The notes below the pieces were generated by a model, which searched no databases, was not told the origin of the DNA, and saw only the letters and a list, made by a program, of their open reading frames with translations. This document shows positions 34,150 to 46,714 of a DNA stretch of 64,000 nt, piece after piece. Source of the stretch: Oxytricha trifallax (Eukaryota; Ciliophora; Spirotrichea; Sporadotrichida; Oxytrichidae); NCBI GenBank assembly GCA_000711775.1, contig ARYC01000783.1, forward strand, positions 62,001-126,000. The letters are read 5' to 3'. A program made the position numbers and the translations under genes. Position 1 is the first letter of the stretch. Every line of letters begins with the position of its first letter.

Positions 34150-35635
34150 ATTTTGAAATTTTTATCATCTCCTGCAAGAGGTTAATACTATTAAATTTTA
34201 TTATCATGCTAAGAATAATATTAATTTTTCTGTATTAATGATTTTAAACACAATAATCTAAAATAGTTCCTTTGCCCAAATGAGGAAGACATATTTGTGG
34301 ATTAATAGGTGGGTTTATTTGCAAAAGCCTTTTGAAACATTCTTCAATTACAAGTTCACTTCTATCGATGCAAGTAAAAATGAATGAACTATGAAGTCCC
34401 TAGTTGTAATTAAAAATATCAGTTTCACTCATATTCTGGATATCTCTTATTAACTAATAATCGCTTTGATTTTTTTGTAAGTTTAGACTGCTAATTATCG
34501 TCTAATACATTGATTTAAATTCATATTGTGAGAAATGCACTACTTGGCTATTTAAATAGTATTCATACTTATTTAAATCTACATCTATCTTAACATGAAG
34601 TTTCATAGGATTTATTAAATCAAAATTATCAATTAAATAGTTAATAATATTGGTTTTATATATATTGTCTTCTTAAGCACAATAGAATCTGTAGTTATAC
34701 TAGTATAACGGCTTATTGACAGAGAATGAACCAATAAACTGAAAGTTATCTAAGTGGAACACAATATAATCATAGCAATCATTTACAGATTAGAATGGGA
34801 GCTTGAATATTATAATGTTTTTCAATTCATTTTAATAGTAGAATACGTTAAACAAATCGCGATTTATTTCTAGCTTTCGTTTATCATTAATATCAGATTT
34901 TATAGGAATAATTTCGTTATTAATATCGAATTGCTTGACATGTTAAGTAAGATCATAGGAACTTTTCTTAATAAGAGTGTTTTTTTCTATCTTATACTTA
35001 TTGATCATAATTTTATTTTTTTCTTGCTAGACAAGCACTATTTGATGCTCTGTCATTGTTAAAGTTTACAATATACATGTCAGATCATCACTTTTTATCA
35101 ATGTCTAGTTTCTTAAGTCAAATATTACACCAATTAGATTATCATCAGTTGCAAGAATAAACTGATTAGTTTCAGAAAGAACAGCTTTAATTGGAGTAAT
35201 ATCTAATAACTCTTTGTTAAAAACAATCAAAGATTCAGGAATATACTTAAAAAGATCAGATTGAACTTAATTTTTTAGTTTCATTTTTTCTAATTAAATG
35301 CCGGAATTTTCATAAATAAACTGCCAGAAAAATTCTTTGTTTATCTTTATTATGAAGTTTTTAAAAACGTCTTTTAATTTTCCAGTAGTACTGGATCTAA
35401 TTTGTTTGGGAATACTACCTTGAATCCATTGTTATTTAAATGCAAATTCGCGAATATAGTCGTCTTAATTTGACGAAGTATTAACTTATCGGAGTTTATA
35501 TTAGCTTGTTTGTTTAAAATCTATAATCTCAGTAGCTTCTTCCAAATCTAATGACTTATTTAAAGTATGGTAGTGCTCACCTAGGGCAAGAATTTTTATT
35601 TAATATTTTTCACATCTTAAATACTATAAAAAATT
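34150..35635 (-). CDS. Long germline coding segment, repeat-propeller-like protein
   Basis: One minus-strand frame in ciliate code stays open for about 490 codons, by far the longest host frame here. The composition (many D, E, V, T, G) and lower use of TAA/TAG than chance argue for coding. The middle contains strands such as QFILATDDNLIGVIFDLRNQ and then LTMTEHQIVLVQQEKNK, the alternation expected of a WD40/propeller-type repeat protein, but no repeat count is firm. The N-terminal end stops about 10 bp before T5's target triplet; the C-terminal end fades near 34150. It may be one large MDS of a gene whose other parts lie at 41345-41640 and 51030-51860 on the same strand (inference). Confidence 0.6.
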
Positions 35636-35809
35636 ATTCATTTATATTCAAAACCCCAAAATCCCTGAAGTTGTTTGATTGAGTTTTTGATTGATGAAAG
35701 TAGACTATTAACGCATGCTTTATTAGGGTTTTAATAGGGTTTATTTAGGGGTTTAGGGTTATAAAGTTATTTAAATTTGTGTGTTATGCAAGTGTTATAT
35801 TTTTATTAT

Positions 35810-37257
35810 TCACTCAAACAGTAGTTTGGCATCATGAGGCAGCTTTCTAAACTTTATTTCTCCTATCCAACTTACAATTTAGTCTATTGTATAGTCAGCT
35901 CTGTGATTAGGTTTAATAATTATCTATTCAGCCATATCTTTCATTTTACCTTTTATCTTATTCTAGTCTAGATATTGCTGTATTCTCTGCTTTGAATCTT
36001 TCTCTCTTTTGCACTATAGTAATCATTTCTTGCCATATCGAATTCACAAATAATTGCTGCTAGAGACCATATATCCCACTTAATATCACCATCTCTCCAG
36101 TCCTCTCTTTCTGGAAAGTATCCAGGAGTACCATACACGTTGCCAAGTCCTGAAGCTTCAACTCTCTATGATCTATTGAAATCTATTATTACTACTCTGA
36201 GAGGTGAAAAGTCAAGCATTATATTCTCAGGCTTCAAATCTCTATGAACATATCCAAGAATGTGCAGCTCCGCAATGCCTTTGCAAACATTTGTAAGAAT
36301 AAGAGGTAACTACTTTAGTATCCTTTAATCTTAAATGTAGTCTCTTAATGTCATATAATATAGAGGAAGACGAAAAGCTACATGATCTTGAGCAAGCAGA
36401 ATAGCATCGAGCATTATTATAAATCTACACTAACTATCTCTTGACCTCGTAAGAGCTTGATATTCATTTACGAACTCCATTTGATACTTGTCATCGCATT
36501 TGAAGTAATTGAACGGATATATCTTGTATGCGAACTACTTATCTGTTATGACTTTCTTCTCAAATTTATCCTAAAGGATAAGATAACTTTCATTACACTC
36601 TTTAAGGTCAATTATATTCAATATTGGAAGTTTAAGTGCATGCATCTTAAGAGTGATTTTTACTATCTCTGAGGCTGGGAGATTTCTTACTGCTATAATA
36701 AGTTTATTTTCTTTCTTTACTCTTTGTTCCAAAGTTTCTAAAGGGTCTCTTGGCTTTCTTTTTTAAAGGAAGACCTCACCAATCTCTGGATCTATTACTT
36801 CAAAATTCTTGCCATGATGGTTTTATAAATGAACTTTTAGATCCCTTGAATGATTGTATTACTTATTGCAGTAAGGGCAGAAATATTTTCCATCTATCTT
36901 ATCATGCTTAAGATAGAGCTTGGGCTTGTTAGAATGCTGCTCCAAGATATGACGCTTAAGAGCAGATTTATAAGTGAAGTTCCTTTCACACTCTTCACAT
37001 AAATGTAATGCTTTTATTTCTTTTTTCTCTTCCTCCTCTTCAACCATTTTCATTGGAAATTCGCATTAGATTTCTTAGCTCTGCATTTCTATTTAACAAT
37101 TGAATTGCTATTCAAAGTCTGATACTTAAAGTTAGAAAATTTCAGGTTCGTACTAGGTAGAGGCATCGCAAGTCTCAATTTTCTTTTGATTCATGAAAGA
37201 AAGTTTTTGCTGGCTTATACCAAGCAATGCCGCTTTTCTAAGTAAGTTACCGCTCAT
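35810..37257 (-). pseudogene. T5 zinc-finger/kinase gene
   Basis: ATG 37257 to TGA 35810-35812. Two fingers are clear around 36859-37053 (CEECERNFTYKSALKRHILEQH and CPYCNK…). The kinase part reads HRDLKPENIML, DFNRS and YFPERED. The 1448-nt span is not a multiple of three, so an indel exists somewhere in the kinase or linker part. Otherwise well kept. Confidence 0.78.
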
Positions 37258-37838
37258 TTTATAAATACTATTAATAATTATACAAGCTATTTAAATTCTA
37301 CCTTTATACAAGAGTAAGAGAATATCCTCAAAGGTTTAGAGAGGTTTAATAAGAACAGAGTAAGAGACATTAGATTTATATTTCATAAATTTAGTGATAA
37401 TTTATATACTAATTCATCCATTTTATTCATTAATATGCACCTAAATGTGTTTTGTGAAGTTAGGTGGTGCTCCTAAAGCTGTTCTTGTAAATTTAGGAGG
37501 GGAGATTTTAAAATTTAATTTTTTAAATGTACCTCCTAATACGGTTTTGAACTTTAATATAACCACCTAATTAAGTTTTAAATAAAAAAAAAAAAAAATA
37601 AATTAGGAGCACCACCTAATTAAATTAATTATTATTAGGAGCAATTTAATGGAGAAAGTTTGATAAAAATGGAAATCAAACTTTGAAATTTGGAGAAAGT
37701 TCCTCCATCTTTCTCTTACTATCTTATTCAGGTTGCCCTCCAGTTGGATCTCTCTATTTAGTAGTAAAATTTTAGTAAGTTTAGAATGGATATCCATAAT
37801 TTTAAATTTCATTAACATTTATAGAAAGTGGAAGCAAG
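37258..37838. promoter_or_regulatory. T5 divergent intergenic region
   Basis: At 37440-37660 copies of TTAGGAG and CCTCCTAAT/CACCTAATTAA words pair as inverted repeats near an A-run. Same location as in other copies; candidate shared promoter. Confidence 0.4.
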
Positions 37839-38632
37839 ATGGAGTCTGTGAATGACGCAATGAAGAGAATACAATCTCAAGAATTAATAGGAAAATTTCG
37901 AAGTAAGGAGGACGACCTCTATAGATATTTGGTATAACAAGGTAAGCTTTTAACAAATACTAATATATTAACCATAGTTGGATTGTTCTTGCCAACTCAG
38001 GAAGGAACAAAAATATCATTCTTAAAAGCATTACTAAGTGAAGAGAAAAAAGCTTATAAGACCAATGAAATAAAGATGATTGAGATACCTAACTACCCTG
38101 AAATCTCAGTGACAAACCTGTATGATGATACTATGAGTGATCCAGATGTTGCTCTGTACCTACCATCAAAGTTACAACTCTCAAATAAGTTACCAGAGAG
38201 AAACTTCTTCTTTGGAGTTCTTGGAACTCTTAAACCAGAGTACTTAAGTGAAGGAATTTAAGAAGCTCACAAGAAACGCTACAGCATCTCTCCTGAAGAA
38301 AAAGAGAAGCAGGGAATCAAAATCAGTGACTCATGGCTGTAGGAACTGCAGAAGCACCCATTCATCTCAAGTAAGCATAGACTTCTAACTTTATAGAAAA
38401 ACCTCGTACTGCTATTTACTTGATGAAAGAGACCAGCAAATTAAACAGAGAGAGAAAGTCTTAAGTAAAACATGAATTTAGTAAGAGACTCTTCAAAGAT
38501 TTCTAAAGGCCAGACGAGATGAACATAGATACAGGAGCTGGCACTAAGAGAAGAAACCTAGGCCCAAGCAAGCCTTAAGAGGAAGAAAAGAAAGAGAAGC
38601 CAAATCCCTTTACGGGTAAATTTAATATGTGA
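37839..38632 (+). CDS. T5 22-kDa TBE protein, two tiny introns
   Basis: ATG 37839, TGA 38630-38632. Intron 1 begins GTAAGC just after CAAG (near 37943) and is 36 nt; intron 2 lies near 38372 and is 26 nt, beginning GTAAGC and ending TATAG. Total minus introns is 732 nt, a multiple of three (243 residues). Conserved blocks GLFLPTQEGTKIS, EIPNYPEISVTNLYDD, LPERNFFFGVL are present, ending in a Lys/Arg-rich tail. I did not check every codon. Confidence 0.72.
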
Positions 38633-38638
38633 ACTTAT

Positions 38639-39686
38639 TCATTCGTTTAAGTCTAATACTTATTTATAAACACAAAATCTTCCATCCCTTGCGCACACTT
38701 TTGCTTTATCATCGCTGAATCTTTTAGCAGCACTTTTAATAAAAACTACTGTATCTATCTTCAGATCGTGCATCAAATGATAGAGCAGAAGCTTCTTGAA
38801 TGGCCTTTTAATAGGCCCCAATATAGTTCAATTCCATTGAATTGAGGGCTATAAGGAACATTAAATACAGGTGTTATGTTTAGCCTTTCATATTCTCCCC
38901 TTGAGTCTTTAGTTTTATGAACTGATAATTATCAACGAACAGAATAATCTCTTATTCAGCGTATTTGTCTCTGAGTTATAGTAAGAACTTAATATATTAT
39001 TCAGTCTTAATAGAGCGAGGGTGGATAACATAAGTCTCAAGCCCACTATCTTCACTGATTCCACCAAGGATTGCATGAGTTTATACCTTAACTTTTTAAT
39101 CATAAACATCAATGTTGCTGTACCTCTTATACCAAGACCTAGATATGAAGGTATTAAACGTGAATACTGCCTCATCAGCATGTATGAACTTTATATTATG
39201 CTCTTAAGCCCTCTGCATTTAATCGAATATATAATTTAAATTATCCTTATAAAATGGAACATTAAAGTCGATCACTCTCTTAATGCGGTTGACAGTCTTG
39301 TAAGATATACCATTCTTTTTATAGATATTAGCTATGGATTATGCAGAGATGTGAAGCTCAGGAAATTAACGATGAAACATAACAGCCCTCTATGCCAGAG
39401 AGAAATGAGCCCAGTATTTAAGAGTCTTATCATTGATAAGATAATCGATATGAGGCTACTAGAATTTTAAAGGTCTTTTAGGCTTAGAATTAAGATGCTA
39501 TCTCTTTAAATTCAATGCTAATAGACAGTGTGACCTAACAGTAGCAGGAGATTTATGGAGCAGTCATGCAATAGATGTGTAATTTAGAATAGGTCTAAGT
39601 TGATCACTATAATCATCACATCCATAACGCAACTTAAACAATAAATCTATATACTCACTGTCATAAACTGACCCGTAATCTCGCAT
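38639..39686 (-). pseudogene. T5 DDE transposase, frame broken
   Basis: ATG 39686 (MRDYGSVYDSEY) to TGA 38639. Catalytic regions HADEA, FVDN-like and NGIE are present, but single-base losses near 38798 and 38930 relative to other copies shift the frame. 1048 nt against about 1050 expected. Confidence 0.8.
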
Positions 39687-39885
39687 ATACTCACTTAAAT
39701 TACTAATATTTAAATATTAAACCCATACATAAACCCTATTAAAACCCTAATAAAGCATGCGTTAATAGTCTACTTTCATCAATCAAAAACTCAATCAAAC
39801 AACTTCAGGGGTTTTGGGGTTTTGATTTTCATGCAGACTCTACACAATAATTTCTGAGAATAACATGCCTCACTTCATTCTATGC

Positions 39886-40952
39886 TAAATATCGATAAAA
39901 TACTTTAAAATAAGGTAAAAATGAGAAGAAATAATACAGATAAAAGCCTATTTATAAATAACTGTAATGAATTTAAAATGCGCATTAGTAATATTTAATT
40001 AAAAATAATAGATTTTATAATGAAAATATAATACTCAGAGTGTATTATGAAAATGTTTACTATGGAACGATTGCTAACAAGTACAAAGCGCCTTCACTTC
40101 TCTTGTTCTTCATTAGCAGGCCGCACCCTAATTTAACTTAGCTGGATTATGAATAGCATCGATACCGTTCTACTCAATAGCTCAAATTTTCCCAATTGCA
40201 TCTCCCTTTCCCCTTAAGTGAAAGAACCAAAATTCTCATTCTTCTACCAATGGGAAAATTTTAGCCAAGGAATGAAGCTTATAACTGGAAGGTCTTTGTG
40301 ATTTTCAGAATAATCATTAAGCAGATTTTCTTTCTATTTCTCCATCCACCCCTTTCACCTGTCATTATGATTTCTCAAGTCTATTGGTGAACCAGGATAA
40401 ATAACAGAAACTTCACTGTGTGTGTTTTTTTGCCTCAGTTATAGCACCGTAGGTTTGGAAACTTAACTGAGTGGCAGCTCTCTTGTTGATCACACTACCT
40501 TCTCATCTTTGTTTCGTAGAAAATAGCTCATTCAGTGTTGATTTTAACCTACAAAATATTCATTAATATTCATATATTAAGGTGAAAATTACATTGAAAA
40601 TAATTGGATATATCATGGAAATATAGACTTACGTGCTCATCATTCATACATTAGCAGATAACCCTTGTGTGCTTATTAATAGAAAATTGAGACATGTGGC
40701 TAAGAGCATAAACAGCACTGTTTGTGAAGGCTTAAAACGAAAATATTTAGATTTTTGGTAAGTGCGAATTAAGTTGACATAAACGTTTTGAAAAGTATAT
40801 TTGTTCTATAAATTAATAATTTTATTAGTAATAACAATAATTTTATTTTACAAAATATCAAAACATTGGCAGTTATATATCAATAGAATTTTATCTGTAT
40901 TATTATGTCTCATTTTTACCTTTTTTAAAAGTATTTTATCGATAATTATTTG
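39886..40952. repeat. Small inverted-repeat element, about 1.07 kb
   Basis: Arms about 39886-39977 and 40858-40952 are reverse complements at roughly 75-85%, with a core around TATCGATAAAATACTTT and GGTAAAAATGAGA. The interior is GC-richer than the arms. Looks like a non-autonomous or decayed element placed right beside T5. Confidence 0.55.
40090..40420 (-). CDS. Candidate coding segment inside small element
   Basis: Minus-strand ciliate-code frame of about 90 codons ending in TGA near 40100, with plausible composition (SENHKDLPVISFIPWLKFSH). The frame above it, to about 40500, is open in the same phase but separated by one TGA. Unknown family; may be an MDS or the element's own relic ORF. 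Confidence 0.35.
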
Positions 40953-41340
40953 TTAACTTATAAGGATAAGAAATATGATAAATTAATCAGAAAAAATATT
41001 AATTTCTTATGACATTTTATCTTAACTAATTTTTCTTAATGTTTTTTGTATTTATTATAAATATTACTGCAAGATTAAACTTAAACCACATCAAATAACA
41101 GTCGGTTCATTATATTATATGGAACTGAAGCTAATTTATAGCATTCATCGTTATTATAAAAATAAATAATTAAAAGAAATTAACATTGATATAATGTCAT
41201 AAAAAATTAATATTTTTTCACATTAATTTATCTAATTTTTTATCATTTTATATTAATAAATGATGAAGAGCGAAGCTTTTATTCTGTCAAATAAAAATGA
41301 ATTATTTTATAAATTGAGAAAGTTTTTAAATTATGAAAAA
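40953..41340. other. AT-rich spacer
   Basis: Very AT-rich, nothing recognised. Confidence 0.5.
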
Positions 41341-41344
41341 TATT

Positions 41345-41640
41345 ATATAAAGGATTCTTTGACTCACAGTTCGGAGAGACTACCCTTAAAGCCTAATCAT
41401 ACTTTAAAACAGTACATGTCTAATTCTTAGCATAGTAATTTTTATCTTCTCTTATTATGGTAAATATTAAATTTCCGCTGTGAAAAAAGTACCCATCAGA
41501 ATTTCTATCAACTAGTTTAAGGAAAAACTAATTTTCTACATCTTTGTAATTAAATACATGATAATATTCACGATTACTATCTCTATATACAACAGTATCT
41601 GCATCAGCATTATTATAATAGTAATAAAATTTATTCAGTC
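41345..41640 (-). CDS. Candidate MDS, unknown protein
   Basis: Open for about 98 codons in ciliate code with a strongly non-random product (HVFNYKDVENQFFLKLVDR followed by a DGYFFHSGNLIFTIIRED strand pattern). This beta-rich look resembles the segments at 34150-35635 and 51030-51860, on the same strand. Bounded on both sides by very AT-rich DNA, as expected for an MDS. Confidence 0.5.
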
Positions 41641-41941
41641 AAAATAAAAATATCTAGAAAATTTAGAAATAAAGAAATATAAAAGTATCCAGATTGAAGA
41701 ACCTTTGTAATTTTAAATTAAAACATTGTTTGATATGGTATATATTTAAATCTAATCTGGTAACTAGTCATAAAAGTTTATTATTTTTACTACTAGATCT
41801 CAATAATAATATAAATATTTTTAATTATATTAAAAATTGCAATTAAACTTGCTCTGAGGTCCGAAGATTGACAATAATGTCACTAGACTCCGACAAGGCA
41901 ACTTAAAACCACTAATCTCCTCACTTTACCATATTAGATTG

Positions 41942-42422
41942 AGAAAATAAAGATCATGATGAAGGAAATCTCCTATCATTTGCTAACAAATAATAACAGT
42001 AGAAACTAGTTGATTTTGCAACTATGGGACTCTTCAATATCGACCTTAACTTTTAAGAGGTCATCTTACTATCTTGTTCACTTGACGAATCCAAAATGAC
42101 AGACTATTTTTCAAAAAGATTTATTGAAAAGGTTCAAAAAAGAATTAAGCAAGATCAAAAGAAAAAAGAAAGAAATCAACAAGAAACCCACACTAATACT
42201 CTTACACCCTACTAACTATAATAACAAGGCTACATAAGTATTTTTTATACTAGTCACAGTTTCTTCAACCAAGCCTTCACTAAATAGACTTCTCAGTACT
42301 AAATGGTCCAAGTTTAAAACGTTTAAGGACAGCCGCTTATTTAATAACTAAACACATAACCCGACCAAAAATCTGAAATTCGAATCATTAAATTTTTTCG
42401 CGATTTTTTTCAGAAATCATGA
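41942..42422 (+). CDS. Candidate MDS on plus strand, Gln-rich protein
   Basis: Open for about 159 codons after a TGA near 41939, ending at TGA 42420-42422. The middle reads SKMTDYFSKRFIEKVQKRI and continues into a Gln/Thr/Ser-rich tail, with many Gln from TAA. The basic DNA composition is milder than the flanks. A role cannot be given. Moderate chance that it is a random frame. Confidence 0.35.
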
Positions 42423-42771
42423 CAAAAATATCTTCCCTTTTTTCAAGAAATTTTTATAAATAAAAATAGATCTGAAAATATTTCGGATTTTTTGCACAAA
42501 TTTAATATTTATGTTAATTAACTATTACTATGACTCATTAAAGTTATATGGGATAATTTTTTTAAATTATCCTCAGCAAATACTTCAGATATCACATTGT
42601 AAATCTTTCAAGCAATAATAAGAACTGCTACAGTTATAAATTATTTTATAAATTGTATTTAATGATAATATGAATTTTTTACAGGATCGAGGTATAAATT
42701 AAAATTCATATGGTTTTATCAAAATGTTTTTAAATTTATTATATTTTTAGTCATAATTTATATTAATGTTC
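42423..42771. other. AT-rich spacer before T6
   Basis: No supported feature. Confidence 0.5.
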
Positions 42772-42876
42772 ACTCAAAACCCCAAAACCCCTAAGTGAGG
42801 TTTATAAGTGCTTTGATTTGTAGGGTATAGTTGGGGACTTATTGGGGTTAGTAGAGAAATTAGGCCAATTTGCAAT

Positions 42877-43930
42877 ATGAGAAATAGAAATTAGCGAAAT
42901 TTTGGGTCTATATATGATGAGAAATATTTAGATTTACTGCTTAAGCTTAGGTATGGTACGAGTATTAATATAGATTAAGTCAAACCAGTACTGAATTATT
43001 CAGCTATAGCAAAGCTCTTACACAAGAGTGCCTCTACTGTTAGGTATCACTGCATGTTAGCTATTTAACATTTTAATTCTGGTACTTGAAAACATCCAGT
43101 AAGAAAATTAAAGTTCACTTAGACCCAAATTGATTAACTCTATGACTCTTAGACTTTAAAGTATTGGGCACACTTTCCTCTTGACTAACGAGCTGTAATG
43201 TTTCATCGCAGGTTTACTAACATGCATATCTCTCCTTAGACTATAGCCAACATTTATAGAAGAAATGGTATTACTTTCAAGACTGTCAACAGAGTGATTG
43301 ATTTTACAGTGCCATTTTATAGTAAAAATTTAAACTATATATATGATTAAATACAGAGAGCTATTACTAATAACATCAAGTTCATACACGCTGATGAAGT
43401 AGTGTTTACATTCAACACTTTTATTAATAAGTCCTGGTATAAAAGTACGATAATATAGAAGTCTACGATTAGAAAGTAAAGGTTGTAACCCATGCAATTT
43501 TGGTAGGTATTAGTGAAGACTCTGGCTTAGAAAGTTATGTTATTCATCCTCGCTCTATTAAGTGAGAGTAGTACATAGGTTCCTACATAAGCTGAGAGAT
43601 AAATACAACGGTTAAGAGATCATCCTGTTTGTTGACAACCTCTCAGTTCATAAGACTAAGGAGTCCAAGAAAGCTTATGAAGAGTTAAACATAACTCCTG
43701 TATACAACGTTCCCTATAGCCCATAATTTTATGGAATCGAATTCTATTGGAGTTAAATTAAGACTCACTACAAGAAACTGCTGCTGTATCACCTTATGCA
43801 TGACTTGCCCATCGATACAGTAGACTTAATTCAAAGTAGCTGCAAGAAAGTAAGCAGAGATAAGACAACAGTTTGTGCGAGAGAAAGAAGAATGAATATT
43901 TATAAATAAGTTTTAGATTTAAATGAAAGA
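42877..43930 (+). pseudogene. T6 DDE transposase, heavily decayed
   Basis: Starts at ATG 42877 (MRNRNQRNFGSIYDEKY). HADE, VDNLSVHKTK and GIEFYW regions are visible in shifting frames. The usual stop has been lost (GAATGA-type end reads GAAAGA). Several indels. Confidence 0.8.
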
Positions 43931-43936
43931 TTTAGT

Positions 43937-44670
43937 TCACATATTTAATTATCCCAGAAAGGGATTAGGCTTCTCCTTCTTCTCCTCTTCTTACTGCTTG
44001 CCTGGGCCCATATTTCTTCTCTTAGTGCCAGCTCCTGCATCTATGTTCATTTCATCTGGCTTTTAAAAATCTTTATAAAGTTGATTGCTCACTTCATGAA
44101 TAGTCTTTGACTTTATCTTTCTGTGAACCTTTGCATGCTCTTTCATTAGAAATATACCAGTTCCAGGTTTCCCGACAAAGTTATGTGTCAAAGCTTATTA
44201 GAGAGGTATGGATGCTTCTTAAGCTCCGCAAGCCAGGTCTCGCTTATAAGTATGACTTGCTTCTTTTTATCATCTGGAGAAATAGAGTAGCTTTTCTTGT
44301 GAGCTTTCTTCAGTGATCTCTCTGAGATAACTCTCTCTTAAAGTGCCAAGAACACCTAAGAAGAAACTACTTTCTGAAAGCTTGTTAGAAAATTGTTTGT
44401 GACTGAAATCTCTGGGTAGTTTGGTATATCTATCAACTTAATTTCATTGTTTTTGAAGGCTTTATTATTATCACAGAGTATCGCTTTTAAGAATGAAATT
44501 TTGGTACCTTCCATCGTTGGAAGTAATAAATCCACTATAGTATATGATTTAGTATATGTCACATGCTTACCATGCTAAGTGAGGTATCGATAGAGATCTT
44601 CTTTGCTTTTAAATCTTGAGATCATTTCTTAAGCTTCAACCCTCTTCATTGCAGTACTTATGGAATCCAT
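43937..44670 (-). pseudogene. T6 22-kDa-type gene with internal deletion
   Basis: ATG 44670 to TGA 43937. Intron 1 is still a clean 36 nt GTAAGC…TATAG; intron 2's donor is AT instead of GT and its acceptor is TCG. A block coding the DDAMSDPDVALYLPSK-type region near 44395 is missing. Not functional. Confidence 0.78.
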
Positions 44671-45235
44671 CCTTGTTCCTTCTCTTGTAATTGAATTTCA
44701 AATTTTAATATAGAGTTCTCTATCCTACTGTTATAAATCTTACTATTAAATATGGGCATCTTATAGGAGGTCAATCTGGTAAAGATATATGGAGAAAGAA
44801 GCAGAAGCTGTAACAAACTTCATAGATGGAGCTCCTTTTTTATCAATTTAGTTCCATTAAATTAGTACTAAATTTCTTTAAATTTAATTCGTACTGGTAC
44901 TAATTCGGTTTAATTTTTAATAGGTACCAATTTAATTGTACCAAAAACTTAATTAGTATCTACTTTTAAACTAATGAGGTTTTAATGGAAAAGTTCTAAA
45001 ATGGTTCAAAACCTAATTGGTACCAGTACCAACCTGAATATTATCTAAGTTAGTACCAAAATAAAAACTATTAAGCATGAAATTAGTAAATCTATAGTTA
45101 TAAACTAAGTATTAATATGATGTCTAACGCCTAAGAATCAACCATTTTTATTGCAGTGACAACTTCTATACAAATTTACTAAAGCCAGAGAGGTTATTAG
45201 AGCTTAATAATTGAAATTTAAATTTGAATTTAAAC
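44671..45235. promoter_or_regulatory. T6 divergent intergenic region
   Basis: At 44860-45065 many copies of GGTACCAATT/TTAGTACC words in both orientations. The motif differs from families 1 and 2 but occupies the same place between divergent genes. Confidence 0.42.
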
Positions 45236-45640
45236 ATGACGGCTAACTTAAATCGTAAAGCAATCTCTCTTGGCAATGGTTAATCATAGCTAAACTTTGG
45301 CACCACTAAAAAGCAAGAAGATATTTATATTGAGAGGGAAGTAGAGTTAAGAGCTCTTGAGTTTGAAGCAGAGGTCTTCAAAATTGAAGGATCTAACTAG
45401 AAGGGAGAACAGAGATAGGACTTTAAACATAAATTGAATATGTTAAGGAGGTAAAAGAACAGCAACCAATTGAAAAATAAAAACACGTTGAATGCAATGA
45501 TTGTTAAAACTTCTTCTCAACTGAGTAGAGCTTGAAGAGGCATATTAAAGAAATACATTCAAAACCCCAAAACCCCTTAATGAGGTTTATAAGTGCTTTG
45601 ATTTGTAGGGAATTTGTTAGGGGTTGGGGTTATTAATTAA

Positions 45641-46705
45641 ATGCGAGACAAAAATAGCAAGCTTTTGGGGTCTGTTTATGATGAAGAGTATATAGATTTA
45701 GTGTTTAAACTGCGATATGGATGTGATATATACAGTGAATAAGTCAAACCTGTACTTAATTACAAGTCAATTGCACTGCTCTTAAAGAGAAGTCCTTCAA
45801 CTGTTCGCTCCCACTGCCTTATAGCTGTATAACTAAAGCAATAATAGCTGAATTCAATGCCTTAGAGGAAGTCAAAGTTTCAATAGAAGCATATTGACTA
45901 TCTTATTAATGAAAAAACTTTGAAGTATTGGGCTCACTTCTCTCTTGACCAACGAGCTATTATGTTTCACCGCCAGTTCCCTGAGTTGAAGATCTCTGCA
46001 TAGTCTGTTGCTAACATTTATAAACGAAATGGTATCTCTTACAAAGGTGTGAATCGTATCAAGAGAGTGATTGATTTCACTCTGCCATTTTACAACAACA
46101 ACTTAAATTATATTTATAATTAAATGCAGAGAGTCTAATAGAATAATATTAAGTTTATACATGCTGACGAGGCTGTGTTTACCTTCAACACTTTCATCTA
46201 GAAGTCTTGGTATAAGAAGCCTAGTAATATAGAAGTATATGACTAGAAAGTCAAGGTATAAACGATGGCAATTCTTGGAGGAATTAGTGAAGATACTGGT
46301 TTAGAAACTTATGTTATTCATCCTCGCTCTATTAAGACAGAGCAGTATATTAAGTTCTTAGAACAGCTGAGAGAGAAGTACCCTGAATAAGAGATTATAC
46401 TGTTTGTTGATAATCTTTCTGTTCATAAGACTAAAGAAACAAGGAAGAGTTATGAACAACTTAGAATAACATCAGTGTTCAACGTACCTTACAGTCCATA
46501 GTTTAATGGAATTGAGTTCTACTGGGGTATATTAAAAGGCCATTACAAGAAGATGCTGCTCTACCATTTGATGCATGACCTACCTATTGATACAGTTGAC
46601 TTTATTAAAAGCTCAGCGAAGAGAGTAGATAATTTATTGGCTTAAAAGCGTGCGAAAGAAGGGAGAGTGAATGTATATAAATAAGTTTTAGAGTTAAGTT
46701 AATGA
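45641..46705 (+). CDS. T7 DD34E transposase, full length
   Basis: ATG 45641, TGA 46703-46705, 354 residues, read through codon by codon with TAA/TAG as Gln and no TGA inside. Helix-turn-helix region SIALLLKRSPSTVRSH at about residues 50-65; catalytic Asp in IHADEAVFTF, second Asp in ILFVDNLSVH, Glu in FNGIEFYWG with 34 residues between the last two. About 42 kDa, the size known for the TBE1 transposase. The start is the first ATG after the subterminal repeat. Probably acts on the element's own tips; in Oxytricha, TBE transposases also take part in programmed DNA elimination (established for the family). Confidence 0.92.
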
Positions 46706-46714
46706 ATATATAAG

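Larger units (their letters stand above)
35649..39824 (-). mobile_element. TBE transposon T5, family 2, complete
   Basis: Tip CAAAACCCCAAAATCCC on the left and the matching complement on the right; direct repeat ATT at 35646-35648 and 39825-39827; 4176 bp. Standard order with kinase left, 22-kDa centre, transposase right. Best preserved family-2 copy. Confidence 0.94.

Noticed and set aside
44107-44316. Plus-strand ORF in T6
   Set aside because: Antisense to the decayed 22-kDa gene.
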